This document shows positions 9,001 through 22,941 of a stretch of 64,000 nucleotides of DNA, piece by piece. This DNA comes from Palaemon carinicauda (Eukaryota > Arthropoda > Malacostraca > Decapoda > Palaemonidae). Both the position numbers and the translations under genes were made by a program. Location: positions 324,112,605 to 324,176,604 of the forward strand of contig NC_090725.1 of the NCBI RefSeq assembly GCF_036898095.1, read 5' to 3'. The notes under the pieces were generated by a model. The model searched no databases and had not been told where the DNA came from. It saw only the letters and a list, made by a program, of their open reading frames with translations. Each line of letters starts with the position of its first letter. Within the stretch, counting starts at the first letter, position 1.

Positions 9001-12000
9001 CACCAGAATGCTTTAGCTTACAAGAATGGTGAGGTTGCAGAAACCAAAGGAACTAACAAGTATAAGTGGGGTTCGAACTCCAGTCCGGCAATCACAAGGC
9101 AAGGACATTACCACCAGGCCACCACAATGCTTTAGCTCACAAGAATGGTGAGGTTGCAGAGACCAAAGGAACTAACAAGTATGAGTGGGGTTCGAACCCC
9201 AGTCCGGCAATCACAAGGCAAGGACATTACCACCAGGCCAACACAATGCTTTGGCTAAAAAGAATGGTGAGGTTGCAGAGAAAAAGGAACTAATAAGTAG
9301 AAGTGGTGTTCGAACCCCAGTCCGGCAATCACAAGGCAAGGACATTAACACCAGGCCACCACAATGCTTTAGCTCACAAGAATGGTGAGGTTGCAGAGAC
9401 CAAAGGAACTAACAAGTATGAGTGGGGTTCGAACCCCAGTCCGGCAATCATAAGGCAAGGATATTACCACCAGGCCACCATAATGTTTTAGCTCAAAGGA
9501 TAGTGAGGTTGCAGAGACCAAAGGAACTAACAAGTATGAGTGGGGTTTGAACCCCAGTCCAGCAATAACAAGGCAAGGACATTACCACCAGGCCACCACA
9601 ATGATTTAGCTCACAAGTATGATGAGGTTGCATAGACCAAAGAAACTAACAAGTATGAGTGGGGTTTGAACCCCAGTCCAAAATCACAAGGCAAGGACAT
9701 TACTACCAGGCCACCACAATGCTTTAGCACACAAGAATGGTGAGGTTGCAGAGACCAAAGGGACTAACAAGTATGAGTGGGGTTCGAACCCCAGTCCGGC
9801 AATCAAAAGGCAAGGACATTACCACCAGGCCACCACAATGCTTTAGCTCACAAGAATGGTGAGGTTGAAGAGACCAAAGAAACTAACATGTATGAGTGGG
9901 GTTTGAACCCAGGTCCGGCAATCACAAGGCAAGTACATTACTACCAGGCCACCACAATGCTTTATCTCATAAGAATAGTGAGGTTGCAGAGAAAAAGGAA
10001 CTAACATGTATGGGTGGGGTTTGAACCCCAGTCCAGCAATCACAAGGCAAAGACATTACCACCAGGCCATGAAAATGCTTTAGCTCACAAGAATGGTGAG
10101 GTTGCAGAGACCAAAGGAACTAACAAGTATGAGTGGGGTTCGAACCCCAGGCCGGCAATCACAAGGAAAGGACATTACCACCAGGCCACCACAATGTTTT
10201 AGCTCAAAGGATAGTGCGGTTGCAGAGACCAAAGGAACTAACAAGTATGAGTAGTGTTCGAACCCCAGTCCATATATCACAAGGCAAGGACATTACCACC
10301 AGGCCACCACAATGTTTTAGCTCACAAGGATGGTGAGGTTGTAGAGACCTAAGGAACTAAGAAGTATGAGTGGGGTTCGAACCCCAGTCCGGCTATCACA
10401 AGGCAAGGACATTACCACCAGGCCACCACAATGTTTTAGCTCACAAGGATGGTAAGGTTGTAGAGACCTAAGGAACTAACAAGTATGAGTGGGGTTCGAA
10501 CCCCAGTCCGGCTATCACAAGGCAAGGACATTACCACCAGGCCAACACAATGTTTTAGCTCACAAGAATGGTGAGGTTGCAGAGACCAAAGGAACTAACA
10601 AGTATGAGTAGTGTTCTAACTCCAGTCCGGCAATCACAAGGCAAAGACATTACCACCAGGCCACAACAATGCTTTAGCTCACAAGAATGGTGAGGTTGCG
10701 GAGACCAAAGAAACTAACAAGTATGAGTGGGGTTTGAACCCCAGTCCGGCAATCACAAGGCAAGGACATTACTACCAGGCCACCACAATGCTTTAGCTCA
10801 TAAGAATAGTGAGGTTGCAGAGAAAAAGGAACTAACATGTATGGGTGGGGTTCGAACCCCAATCCAGCAATCACAAGGCAAACACATTACCATCAGGCCA
10901 TCACAATGCTTTAGCTCACAAGAATGGTGAGGTTGCAGAGACCAAAGGAACTAACAAGTATGAGTGGGGTTCGAACCCTAGGCCGGCAATCACAAGGCAA
11001 GTACATTACCACCAGGCCACCACAATGTTTTAGCTCAAAGGATAGTGCGGTTGCAGAGACCAAAGGAACTAACAGGTATGAGTAGTGTTCGAACCCCAGT
11101 CCGGCAATCACAAGGCAGGGACATTACCACCAGGCCACCAAAATGTTTTAGCTCACAAGGATGGTGAGGTTGTAGAGACCTAAGGAACTAACAAGTATGA
11201 GTGGGGTTCGAACCCCAGTCCGGCTATCACAAGGCAAGGACATTACCACCAGGCCACCACAATGTTTTAGCTCACAAGGATGGTGAGGTTGTAGCGACCT
11301 AAGGAACTAACAAGTATGAGTGGGGTTCGAACCCCAGTCTGACTATCACAAGGCAAGGACATTACCACCAGGCCACCACAATGTTTTAGCTCACGTGAAT
11401 GGTGAGGTTGCAGAGACCAAAGGAACTAACAAGTATGAGTAGTGTTCTAACTCCAGTCCGGCAATCACAAGGCAAGGACATTACCACCAGGCCACCAAAA
11501 TTCTTCAGCTCACAAGAATGATGAGGTTGCAGAGACCAAAGGAACTAACAAGTATGAGTGGGGTTCGAACCCCAGTCTGGCAATCACAACGCAAGGACAT
11601 TACCACCAGGCCACCACGATGCTTTAGCTCACAAGAATGGGGAGGTTGCAGAGACCAAAGAAACTAACAAGTATGAGTGGCGTTCGAACCCCAGGCAGGC
11701 AATCACAAGGCAAGAACATTACCACCAGGCCACCATAATGCTTTAGCTCACAAGGATGGTGAGGTTACAAAGACCAAAGGAACTAACAAGTATGAGTGGT
11801 GTTATGAGTGGTGTTCGAACCCCAGTCCGGCAATCACAAGGCAAGGACACTACCACCAGGCCAACACAATGCTTTGGCTCAAAAGAAAGGTGAGATTGCA
11901 GAGAAAAAGGAACTAATGAGTAGAAGTGGTGTTCGAACCCAAGTCCGGTAATCACAAGGCAAGGACATTACCACCAGGCCACCACAATGCTTTAGCTTAC

Positions 12001-15000
12001 AAGAATGGTGAGGTTGCAGAGACCAAAGGAACTAACAAGTATGAGTGGGGTTCGAACCCAAGTCCGGCAATCACAAGGCAAGGACATTACTACCAGGTCA
12101 CCACAATGTTTAAGCTCAAAGGATAGTGAGGTTGCAGAGACCAAAGGAACTAACAAGTATGAGTGGGGTTTCAACCCCAGTCCAGCAATCACAAGGCAAG
12201 GACATTACCACCAGGCCACCACAATGATTTAGCTCACAAGGATGATGAGGTTGCAGAGACCAAAGAAACTAATAAGTATGAGTGGGGTTTGAACCCCAGT
12301 CCGGCAATCACAAGGCAAGGACATTACTACCAGGCCACCACAATGCTTTAGCTCACAAGAATGGTGAGGTTGCAGAGACCAAAGGAATTAACAAGTATGA
12401 GTGGGGTTCGAACCTCAGTCCGGCAATCACAAGGCAAGGACATTACCACCAGGCCACCAAAATGCTTTAGCTCAAAAGAATGGTGAGGTTGCAGAGACCA
12501 AAGAAACTAACAATTATGAGTGGGGTTTGAACCCCAATCCGGAAATCAAAAGGCAAGGACATTACTACCAGGCCACCACGATGCTTTAGCTCACAAGAAT
12601 GGTGAGGTTGCAGAGACCAAAGGAACTAACAAGTATGGGTGGGGTTTGAACCCCAGTCCAGCAATCAGAAGGCAAGGACATTACCACCAGGCCACCACAA
12701 TGTTTTAGCTCACAAGGATGGTGAGGTTGCAGAGACCTAAGGAAATAACAAGTATGAGTGGGGTTCGAACCCCAGTCCGGCAATCACAAGGCAAGGACAT
12801 TACTACCAGGCCACCAAAATGCTTTAGCTCACAAGAATGGTGAGGTTGCAGAGACCAAAGGAACTAACAAATATGAGTGGGGCTCGAACCCCAGTCCGGC
12901 AATCACAAGGCAAGGACATTACCACCAGGCCACCACAATGCTTTAGCTCACAAGAATGGTGAGGTTGAAGAGACCAAAGAAACTAACAAGAATGAGTGGG
13001 GTTTGAACCCCAGTCCGGCAATCACAAGGCAAGGACATTACTACCAGGCCACCACAATGCTTTAGCTCACAAGAATAGTGAGGTTGCAGAGATAAAGGAA
13101 CTAACATGTATGGGTGGGGTTCGAACCCCATTCCAGCAATCACAAGGCAAGGACATTACCACCAGGCCACCACAATGCTTTAGCTCACAAGAATGGTGAG
13201 GTTGTAGAGACCAAAGGAACTAACAAGTATGAGTGGGGTTTGAACCCCAGTCCAGCAATAACAAGGCAAGGACATTACCACCAGGCCACCACAATGATTT
13301 AGCTCACAAGTATGATGAGGTTGCAGAGACCAAAGAAACTAACAAGTATGAGTGGGGTTTGAACCCCAGTCCAAAATCACAAGGCAAGGACATTACCACC
13401 AAGCCACCACAATGCTTTAGCTCACAAGAATGGTGAGGTTGCAGAGACCAAAGAAACTAACAATTATGAGTGGGGTTTGAACCCCAGTCCAGCAATCAGA
13501 AGGCAAGGACATTCCCACCAGGCCACCACAATGTTTTAGCTCACAAGGATGGTGAGGTTGCAGAGACCTAAGGAAATAACAAGTATGAGTGGGGTTCGAA
13601 CCTCAGTCCGGTAATCACAAGGCAAGGACATTACCACCAGGCCACCAAAATGCTTTAGCTCACAAGAATGGTGAGGTTGCAGAGACCAAAGGAACTAACA
13701 AATATGAGTGGGGCTCGAACCCCAGTCCGGCAATCACAAGGCAAGGACATTACCACCAGGCCACCAAAATGCTTTAGCTCACAAGAATGGTGAGGTTGAA
13801 GAGACCAAAGAAACTAACAAGAATGAGTGGGGTTTGAACCCCAGTCCGGCAATCACAAGGCAAGGACATTACCACCAGGCCACACCAATGCTTTAGCTCA
13901 CAAGAATGGTGAGGTTGAAGAGACCAAAGAAACTAACAAGAATGAGTGGGGTTTGAACCCCAGACCGGCAATCACAAGGCAAGGACATTACTACCAGGCC
14001 ACCACAATGCTTTAGCTCACAAGAATGGGGAGGTTGCAGAGACCAAAGAAACTAACAAGTATGAGTGGCGTTCGAACCCCAGTCCGGCAATCACAAGGCA
14101 AGGACTTTAGCACCAGGCCACCACAATGCTTTAGCTCACAAGAATGGTGAGGTTGGAGACCAAAGAAACTAACAAGTATGAGAGGGGTTTGAACCCCAGT
14201 CCGGCAATCACAAGGCAAGGACATTACCACCAGGCCATCACAATGCTTTAGCTCACAAGAATGGTGAGGTTGCAGAGACCAAAGGAACTAACAAGTATGA
14301 GTGGGGTTCGAACCCTAGGCCGGCAATCACAAGGAAAGGACATTACCACCAGGCCACCACAATGTTTTAGCTCAAAGGATAGTGCGGTTGCAGAGACCAA
14401 AGGAACTAACAGGTATGAGTAGTGTTCGAACCCCAGTCCGGCAATCACAAGGCAGGGACATTACCACCAGGCCACCAAAATGTTTTAGCTCACAAGGATG
14501 GTGAGGTTGTAGAGACGTAAGGAACTAACAAGTATGAGTGGGGTTCGAACCCCAGTCCGGCTATCACAAGGCAAGGACATTACCACCAGGCCACCACAAT
14601 GTTTTAGCTCACAAGGATGGTGAGGTTGTAGCGACCTAAGGAACTAACAAGTATGAGTGGGGTTCGAACCCCAGTCTGACTATCACAAGGCAAGGACATT
14701 ACCACCAGGCCACCACAATGTTTTAGCTCACGTGAATGGTGAGGTTGCAGAGACCAAAGGAACTAACAAGTATGAGTAGTGTTCTAACTCCAGTCCGGCA
14801 ATCACAAGGCAAGGACATTACCACCAGGCCACCAAAATTCTTCAGCTCACAAGAATGATGAGGTTGCAGAGACCAAAGGAACTAATAAGTATGAGTGGGG
14901 TTCGAACCCCAGTCTGGCAATCACAACGCAAGGACATTACCACCAGGCCACCACGATGCTTTAGCTCACAAGAATGGGGAGGTTGCAGAGACCAAAAAAA

Positions 15001-15199
15001 CTAACAAGTATGAGTGGCGTTCGAACCCCAGTCAGGCAATCACAAGGCAAGAACATTACCACCAGGCCACCATAATGCTTTAGCTCACAAGGATGGTGAG
15101 GTTACAAAGACCAAAGGAACTAACAAGTATGAGGGGTGTTATGAGTGGTGTTCGAACCCCAGTCCGGCAATCACAAGGCAAGGACACTACCACCAGGCC
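9001..15199 (-). repeat. Diverged units with overlapping segmental duplications
   Basis: Units here differ by point changes and occasional indels, and blocks of many units recur downstream at fixed offsets. About 11560-14230 recurs at +6682 to +6685. About 12877-13430 recurs at +2505 (15382-15940). About 13589-14230 recurs at +2624 (16213-16850). About 14895-15290 recurs at +6800. A 12-bp internal duplication of TATGAGTGGTGT (first at 11791) marks one unit type. Overlapping offsets point to repeated unequal exchange within the array. Confidence 0.75.
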
Positions 15200-18100
15200 A
15201 ACACAATGCTTTGGCTCAAAAGAAAGGTGAGGTTGCAGAGAAAAAGGAACTAATGAGTAGAAGTGGTGTTCGAACCCAAGTCCGGTAATCACAAGGCAAG
15301 GACATTACCACCAGGCCACCACAATGCTTTAGCTTACAAGAATGGTGAGGTTGCAGAGACCAAAGGAACTAACAAATATGAGTGGGGCTCGAACCCCAGT
15401 CCGGCAATCACAAGGCAAGGACATTACCACCAGGCCACCACAATGCTTTAGCTCACAAGAATGGTGAGGTTGAAGAGACCAAAGAAACTAACAAGAATGA
15501 GTGGGGTTTGAACCCCAGTCCGGCAATCACAAGGCAAGGACATTACTACCAGGCCACCACAATGCTTTAGCTCACAAAAATAGTGAGGTTGCAGAGATAA
15601 AGGAACTAACATGTATGGGTGGGGTTCGAACCCCATTCCAGCAATCACAAGGCAAGGACATTACCACCAGGCCACCACAATGCTTTAGCTCACAAGAATG
15701 GTGAGGTTGTAGAGACCAAAGGAACTAACAAGTATGAGTGGGGTTTGAACCCCAGTCCAGCAATAACAAGGCAAGGACATTACCACCAGGCCACCACAAT
15801 GATTTAGCTCACAAGTATGATGAGGTTGCAGAGACCAAAGAAACTAACAAGTATGATTGGGGTTTGAACCCCAGTCCAAAATCACAAGGCAAGGACATTA
15901 CCACCAAGCCACCACAATGCTTTAGCTCACAAGAATGGTGAGGTTGCAGAGACCAAAGAAACTAACAATTATGAGTGGGGTTTGAACCCCAATCCGGAAA
16001 TCAAAAGGCAAGGACATTACTACCAGGCCACCACGATGCTTTAGCTCACAAGAATGGTGAGGTTGCAGAGACCAAAGGAACTAACAAGTATGGGTGGGGT
16101 TTGAACCCCAGTCCAGCAATCAGAAGGCAAGGACATTACCACCAGGCCACCACAATGTTTTAGCTCACAAGGATGGTGAGGTTGCAGAGACCTAAGGAAA
16201 TAACAAGTATGAGTGGGGTTCGAACCTCAGTCCGGTAATCACAAGGCAAGGACATTACCACCAGGCCACCAAAATGCTTTAGCTCACAAGAATGGTGAGG
16301 TTGCAGAGACCAAAGGAACTAACAAATATGAGTGGGGCTCGAACCCCAGTCCGGCAATCACAAGGCAAGGACATTACCACCAGGCCACCACAATGCTTTA
16401 GCTCACAAGAATGGTGAGGTTGAAGAGACCAAAGAAACTAACAAGAATGAGTGGGGTTTGAACCCCAGTCCGGCAATCACAAGGCAAGGACATTACCACC
16501 AGGCCACACCAATGCTTTAGCTCACAAGAATGGTGAGGTTGAAGAGACCAAAGAAACTAACAAGAATGAGTGGGGTTTGAACCCCAGACCGGCAATCACA
16601 AGGCAAGGACATTACTACCAGGCCACCACAATGATTTAGCTCACAAGAATGGGGAGGTTGCAGAGACCAAAGAAACTAACAAGTATGAGTGGCGTTCGAA
16701 CCCCAGTCCGGCAATCACAAGGCAAGGACTTTAGCACCAGGCCACCACAATGCTTTAGCTCACAAGAATGGTGAGGTTGGAGACCAAAGAAACTAACAAG
16801 TATGAATGGGGTTTGAACCCCAGTCCGGCAATCACAAGGCAAGGACATTACTACCAGGCCACCACAATGCTTTAGCTCATAAGAATAGTGAGGTTGCAGA
16901 GAAAAAGGAACTAACATGTATGGGTGGGGTTCGAACCCCAATCCAGCAATCACAAGGCGAACACATTACCACCAGGCCATCACAATGCTTTAGCTCACAA
17001 GAATGGTGAGGTTGCAGAGACCAAAGGAACTAACAAGTATGAGTGGGGTTCGAACCCTAGGCCGGCAATCACAAGGAAAGGACATTACCACCAGGCCACC
17101 ACAATGTTTTAGCTCAAAGGATAGTGCGGTTGCAGAGACCAAAGGAACTAACAGGTATGAGTAGTGTTCGAACCCCAGTCCGGCAATCACAAGGCAGGGA
17201 CATTACCACCAGGCCACCAAAATGTTTTAGCTCACAAGGATGGTGAGGTTGTAGAGACGTAAGGAACTAACAAGTATGAGTGGGGTTCGAACCCCAGTCC
17301 GGCTATCACAAGGCAAGGACATTACCACCAGGCCACCACAATGTTTTAGCTCACAAGGATGGTGAGGTTGTAGCGACCTAAGGAACTAACAAGTATGAGT
17401 GGGGTTCGAACCCCAGTCTGACTATCACAAGGCAAGGACATTACCACCAGGCCACCACAATGTTTTAGCTCACGTGAATGGTGAGGTTGCAGAGACCAAA
17501 GGAACTAATAAGTATGAGTAGTGTTCTAACTCCAGTCCGGCAATCACAAGGCAAGGACATTACCACCAGGCCACCAAAATTCTTCAGCTCACAAGAATGA
17601 TGAGGTTGCAGAGACCAAAGGAACTAATAAGTATGAGTTTGGTTCGAACCCCAGTCTGGCAATCACAACGCAAGGACATTACCACCAGGCCACCACGATG
17701 CTTTAGCTCACAAGAATGGGGAGGTTGCAGAGACCAAAAAAACTAACAAGTATGAGTGGCGTTCGAACCCCAGTCAGGCAATGACAAGGCAAGAACATTA
17801 CCACCAGGCCACCATAATGCTTTAGCTCACAAGGATGGTGAGGTTACAAAGACCAAAGGAACTAACAAGTATGAGTGGTGTTATGAGTGGTGTTCGAACC
17901 CCAGTCCGGCAATCACAAGGCAAGGACACTACCACCAGGCCAACACAATGCTTTGGCTCAAAAGAAAGGTGAGGTTGCAGAGAAAAAGGAACTAATGAGT
18001 AGAAGTGGTGTTCGAACCCAAGTCCGGTAATCACAAGGCAAGGACATTACCACCAGGCCACCACAATGCTTTAGCTTACAAGAATGGTGAGGTTGCAGAG

Positions 18101-21100
18101 ACCAAAGGAACTAACAAGTATGAGTGGGGTTCGAACCCAAGTCCGGCAGTCACAAGGCAAGGACATTACCACCAGGCCACCAAAATTCTTCAGCTCACAA
18201 GAATGATGAGGTTGCAGAGACCAAAGGAACTAACAAGTATGAGTGGGGTTCGAACCCCAGTCTGGCAATCACAACGCAAGGACATTACCACCAGGCCACC
18301 ACGATGCTTTAGCTCACAAGAATGGGGAGGTTGCAGAGACCAAAGAAACTAACAAGTATGAGTGGCGTTCGAACCCCAGGCAGGCAATCACAAGGCAAGA
18401 ACATTACCACCAGGCCACCATAATGCTTTAGCTCACAAGGATGGTGAGGTTACAAAGACCAAAGGAACTAACAAGTATGAGTGGTGTTATGAGTGGTGTT
18501 CGAACCCCAGTCCGGCAATCACAAGGCAAGGACACTACCACCAGGCCAACACAATGCTTTGGCTCAAAAGAAAGGTGAGGTTGCAGAGAAAAAACTAATG
18601 AGTAGAAGTGGTGTTCGAACCCAAGTCCGGTAATCACAAGGCAAGGACATTACCACCAGGCCACCACAATGCTTTAGCTTACAAGAATGGTGAGGTTGCA
18701 GAGACCAAAGGAACTAACAAGTATGAGTGGGGTTCGAACCCAAGTCCGGCAATCACAAGGCAAGGACATTACTACCAGGCCACCACAATGTTTTAGCTCA
18801 AAGGATAGTGAGGTTGCAGAGACCAAAGGAACTAACAAGTATGAGTGGGGTTTCAACCCCAGTCCAGCAATCACAAGGCAAGGACATTACCACCAGGCCA
18901 CCACAATGATTTAGCTCACAAGGATGATGAGGTTGCAGAGACCAAAGAAACTAATAAGTATGAGTGGGGTTTGAACCCCAGTCCGGCAATCACAAGGCAA
19001 GGACATTACTACCAGGCCACCACAATGCTTTAGCTCACAAGAATGGTGAGGTTGCAGAGACCAAAGGAATTAACAAGTATGAGTGGGGTTCGAACCTCAG
19101 TCCGGCAATCACAAGGCAAGGACATTACCACCAGGCCACCAAAATGCTTTAGCTCAAAAGAATGGTGAGGTTGCAGAGACCAAAGAAACTAACAATTATG
19201 AGTGGGGTTTGAACCCCAATCCGGAAATCAAAAGGCAAGGACATTACTACCAGGCCACCACGATGCTTTAGCTCACAAGAATGGTGAGGTTGCAGAGACC
19301 AAAGGAACTAACAAGTATGGGTGGGGTTTGAACCCCAGTCCAGCAATCAGAAGGCAAGGACATTACCACCAGGCCACCACAATGTTTTAGCTCACAAGGA
19401 TGGTGAGGTTGCAGAGACCTAAGGAAATAACAAGTATGAGTGGGGCTCGAACCCCAGTCCGGCAATCACAAGGCAAGGACATTACTACCAGGCCACCAAA
19501 ATGCTTTAGCTCACAAGAATGGTGAGGTTGCAGAGACCAAAGGAACTAACAAATATGAGTGGGGCTCGAACCCCAGTCCGGCAATCACAAGGCAAGGACA
19601 TTACCACCAGGCCACCACAATGCTTTAGCTCACAAGAATGGTGAGGTTGAAGAGACCAAAGAAACTAACAAGAATGAGTGGGGTTTGAACCCCAGTCCGG
19701 CAATTACAAGGCAAGGACATTACTACCAGGCCACCACAATGCTTTAGCTCACAAGAATAGTGAGGTTGCAGAGATAAAGGAACTAACATGTATGGGTGGG
19801 GTTCGAACCCCATTCCAGCAATCACAAGGCAAGGACATTACCACCAGGCCACCACAATGCTTTAGCTCACAAGAATGGTGAGGTTGTAGAGACCAAAGGA
19901 ACTAACAAGTATGAGTGGGGTTTGAACCCCAGTCCAGCAATAACAAGGCAAGGACTTTAACACCAGGCCACCACAATGATTTAGCTCACAAGTATGATGA
20001 GGTTGCAGAGACCAAAGAAACTAACAAGTATGAGTGGGGTTTGAACCCCAGTCCAAAATCACAAGGCAAGGACATTACCACCAAGCCACCACAATGCTTT
20101 AGCTCACAAGAATGGTGAGGTTGCAGAGACCAAAGAAACTAACAATTATGAGTGGGGTTTGAACCCCAATCCGGAAATCAAAAGGCAAGGACATTACTAC
20201 CAGGCCACCACGATGCTTTAGCTCACAAGAATGGTGAGGTTGCAGAGACCAAAGGAACTAACAAGTATGGGTGGGGTTTGAACCCCAGTCCAGCAATCAG
20301 AAGGCAAGGACATTACCACCAGGCCACCAAAATGCTTTAGCTCACAAGAATGGTGAGGTTGCAGAGACCAAAGGAACTAACAAATATGAGTGGGGCTCGA
20401 ACCCCAGTCCGGCAATCACAAGGCAAGGACATTACCACCAGGCCACCACAATGCTTTAGCTCACAAGAATGGTGAGGTTGAAGAGACCAAAGAAACTAAC
20501 AAGAATGAGTGGGGTTTGAACCCCAGTCCGGCAATCACAAGGCAAGGACATTACCACCAGGCCACACCAATGCTTTAGCTCACAAGAATGGTGAGGTTGA
20601 AGAGACCAAAGAAACTAACAAGAATGAGTGGGGTTTGAACCCCAGACCGGCAATCACAAGGCAAGGACATTACTACCAGGCCACCACAATGCTTTAGCTC
20701 ACAAGAATGGGGAGGTTGCAGAGACCAAAGAAACTAACAAGTATGAGTGGCGTTCGAACCCCAGTCCGGCAATCACAAGGCAAGGACTTTAGCACCAGGC
20801 CACCACAATGCTTTAGCTCACAAGAATGGTGAGGTTGGAGACCAAAGAAACTAACAAGTATGAGTGGGGTTTGAACCCCAGTCCGGCAATCACAAGGCAA
20901 GGACATTACTACCAGGACACCACAATGCTTTAGCTCATAAGAATAGTGAGGTTGCAGAGAAAAAGGAACTAACATGTATGGGTGGGGTTCGAACCCCAAT
21001 CCAGCAATCACAAGGCAAACACATTACCACCAGGCCATCACAATGCTTTAGCTCACAAGAATGGTGAGGTTGCAGAGACCAAAGGAACTAACAAGTATGA

Positions 21101-22941
21101 GTGGGGTTCGAACCCTAGGCTGGCAATCACAAGGAAAGGACATTACCACCAGGCCACCACAATGTTTTAGCTCAAAGGATAGTGCGGTTGCAGAGACCAA
21201 AGGAACTAACAGGTATGAGTAGTGTTCGAACCCCAGTCCGGCAATCACAAGGCAGGGACATTACCACCAGGCCACCAAAATGTTTTAGCTCACAAGGATG
21301 GTGAGGTTGTAGAGACGTAAGGAACTAACAAGTATGAGTGGGGTTCGAACCCCAGTCCGGCTATCACAAGGCAAGGACATTACCACCAGGCCACCACAAT
21401 GTTTTAGCTCACAAGGATGGTGAGGTTGTAGCGACCTAAGGAACTAACAAGTATGAGTGGGGTTCGAACCCCAGTCTGACTATCACAAGGCAAGGACATT
21501 ACCACCAGGCCACCACAATGTTTTAGCTCACGTGAATGGTGAGGTTGCAGAGACCAAAGGAACTAACAAGTATGAGTAGTGTTCTAACTCCAGTCCGGCA
21601 ATCACAAGGCAAGGACATTACCACCAGGCCACCAAAATTCTTCAGCTCACAAGAATGATGAGGTTGCAGAGACCAAAGGAACTAATAAGTATGAGTGGGG
21701 TTCGAACCCCAGTCTGGCAATCACAACGCAAGGACATTACCACCAGGCCACCACGATGCTTTAGCTCACAAGAATGGGGAGGTTGCAGAGACCAAAAAAA
21801 CTAACAAGTATGAGTGGCGTTCGAACCCCAGTCAGGCAATCACAAGGCAAGAACATTACCACCAGGCCACCATAATGCTTTAGCTCACAAGGATGGTGAG
21901 GTTACAAAGACCAAAGGAACTAACAAGTATGAGTGGTGTTATGAGTGGTGTTCGAACCCCAGTCCGGCAATCACAAGGCAAGGACACTACCACCAGGCCA
22001 ACACAATGCTTTGGCTCAAAAGAAAGGTGAGGTTGCAGAGAAAAAGGAACTAATGAGTAGAAGTGGTGTTCGAACCCAAGTCCGGTAATCACAAGGCAAG
22101 GACATTACCACCAGGCCACCACAATGCTTTAGCTTACAAGAATGGTGAGGTTGCAGAGACCAAAGGAACTAACAAGTATGAGTGGGGTTCGAACCCAAGT
22201 CCGGCAGTCACAAGGCAAGGACATTACTACCAGGCCACCACAATGTTTTAGCTCAAAGGATAGTGAGGTTGCAGAGACCAAAGGAACTAACAAGTATGAG
22301 TGGGGTTTCAACCCCAGTCCAGCAATCACAAGGCAAGGACATTACCACCAGGCCACCACAATGATTTAGCTCACAAGGATGATGAGGTTGCAGAGACCAA
22401 AGAAACTAATAAGTATGAGTGGGGTTTGAACCCCAGTCCGGCAATCACAAGGCAAGGACATTACTACCAGGCCACCACAATGCTTTAGCTCACAAGAATG
22501 GTGAGGTTGCAGAGACCAAAGGAATTAACAAGTATGAGTGGGGTTCGAACCTCAGTCCGGCAATCACAAGGCAAGGACATTACCACCAGGCCACCACAAT
22601 GCTTTAGCTCAAAAGAATGGTGAGGTTGCAGAGACCAAAGAAACTAACAATTATGAGTGGGGTTTGAACCCCAATCCGGAAATCAAAAGGCAAGGACATT
22701 ACTACCAGGCCACCACGATGCTTTAGCTCACAAGAATGGTGAGGTTGCAGAGACCAAAGGAACTAACAAGTATGGGTGGGGTTTGAACCCCAGTCCAGCA
22801 ATCAGAAGGCAAGGACATTACCAACAGGCCACCACAATGTTTTAGCTCACAAGGATGGTGAGGTTGCAGAGACCTAAGGAAATAACAAGTATGAGTGGGG
22901 TTCGAACCCCAGTCCGGCAATCACAAGGCAAGGACATTACT
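15200..22941 (-). repeat. Higher-order repeat (7743 bp), copy 1
   Basis: From about 16320 to 22940 the sequence matches the segment 7743 bp downstream almost base for base. The 12-bp duplication markers at 17870, 18476 and 21928 recur at 25613, 26219 and 29671. The match before 16320 is less exact because the downstream partner (22942-24060) has lost variants. The higher-order unit is about 65 monomers. Within it, a ~2.7-kb and a ~4.06-kb sub-block are themselves partly duplicated. Confidence 0.8.
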
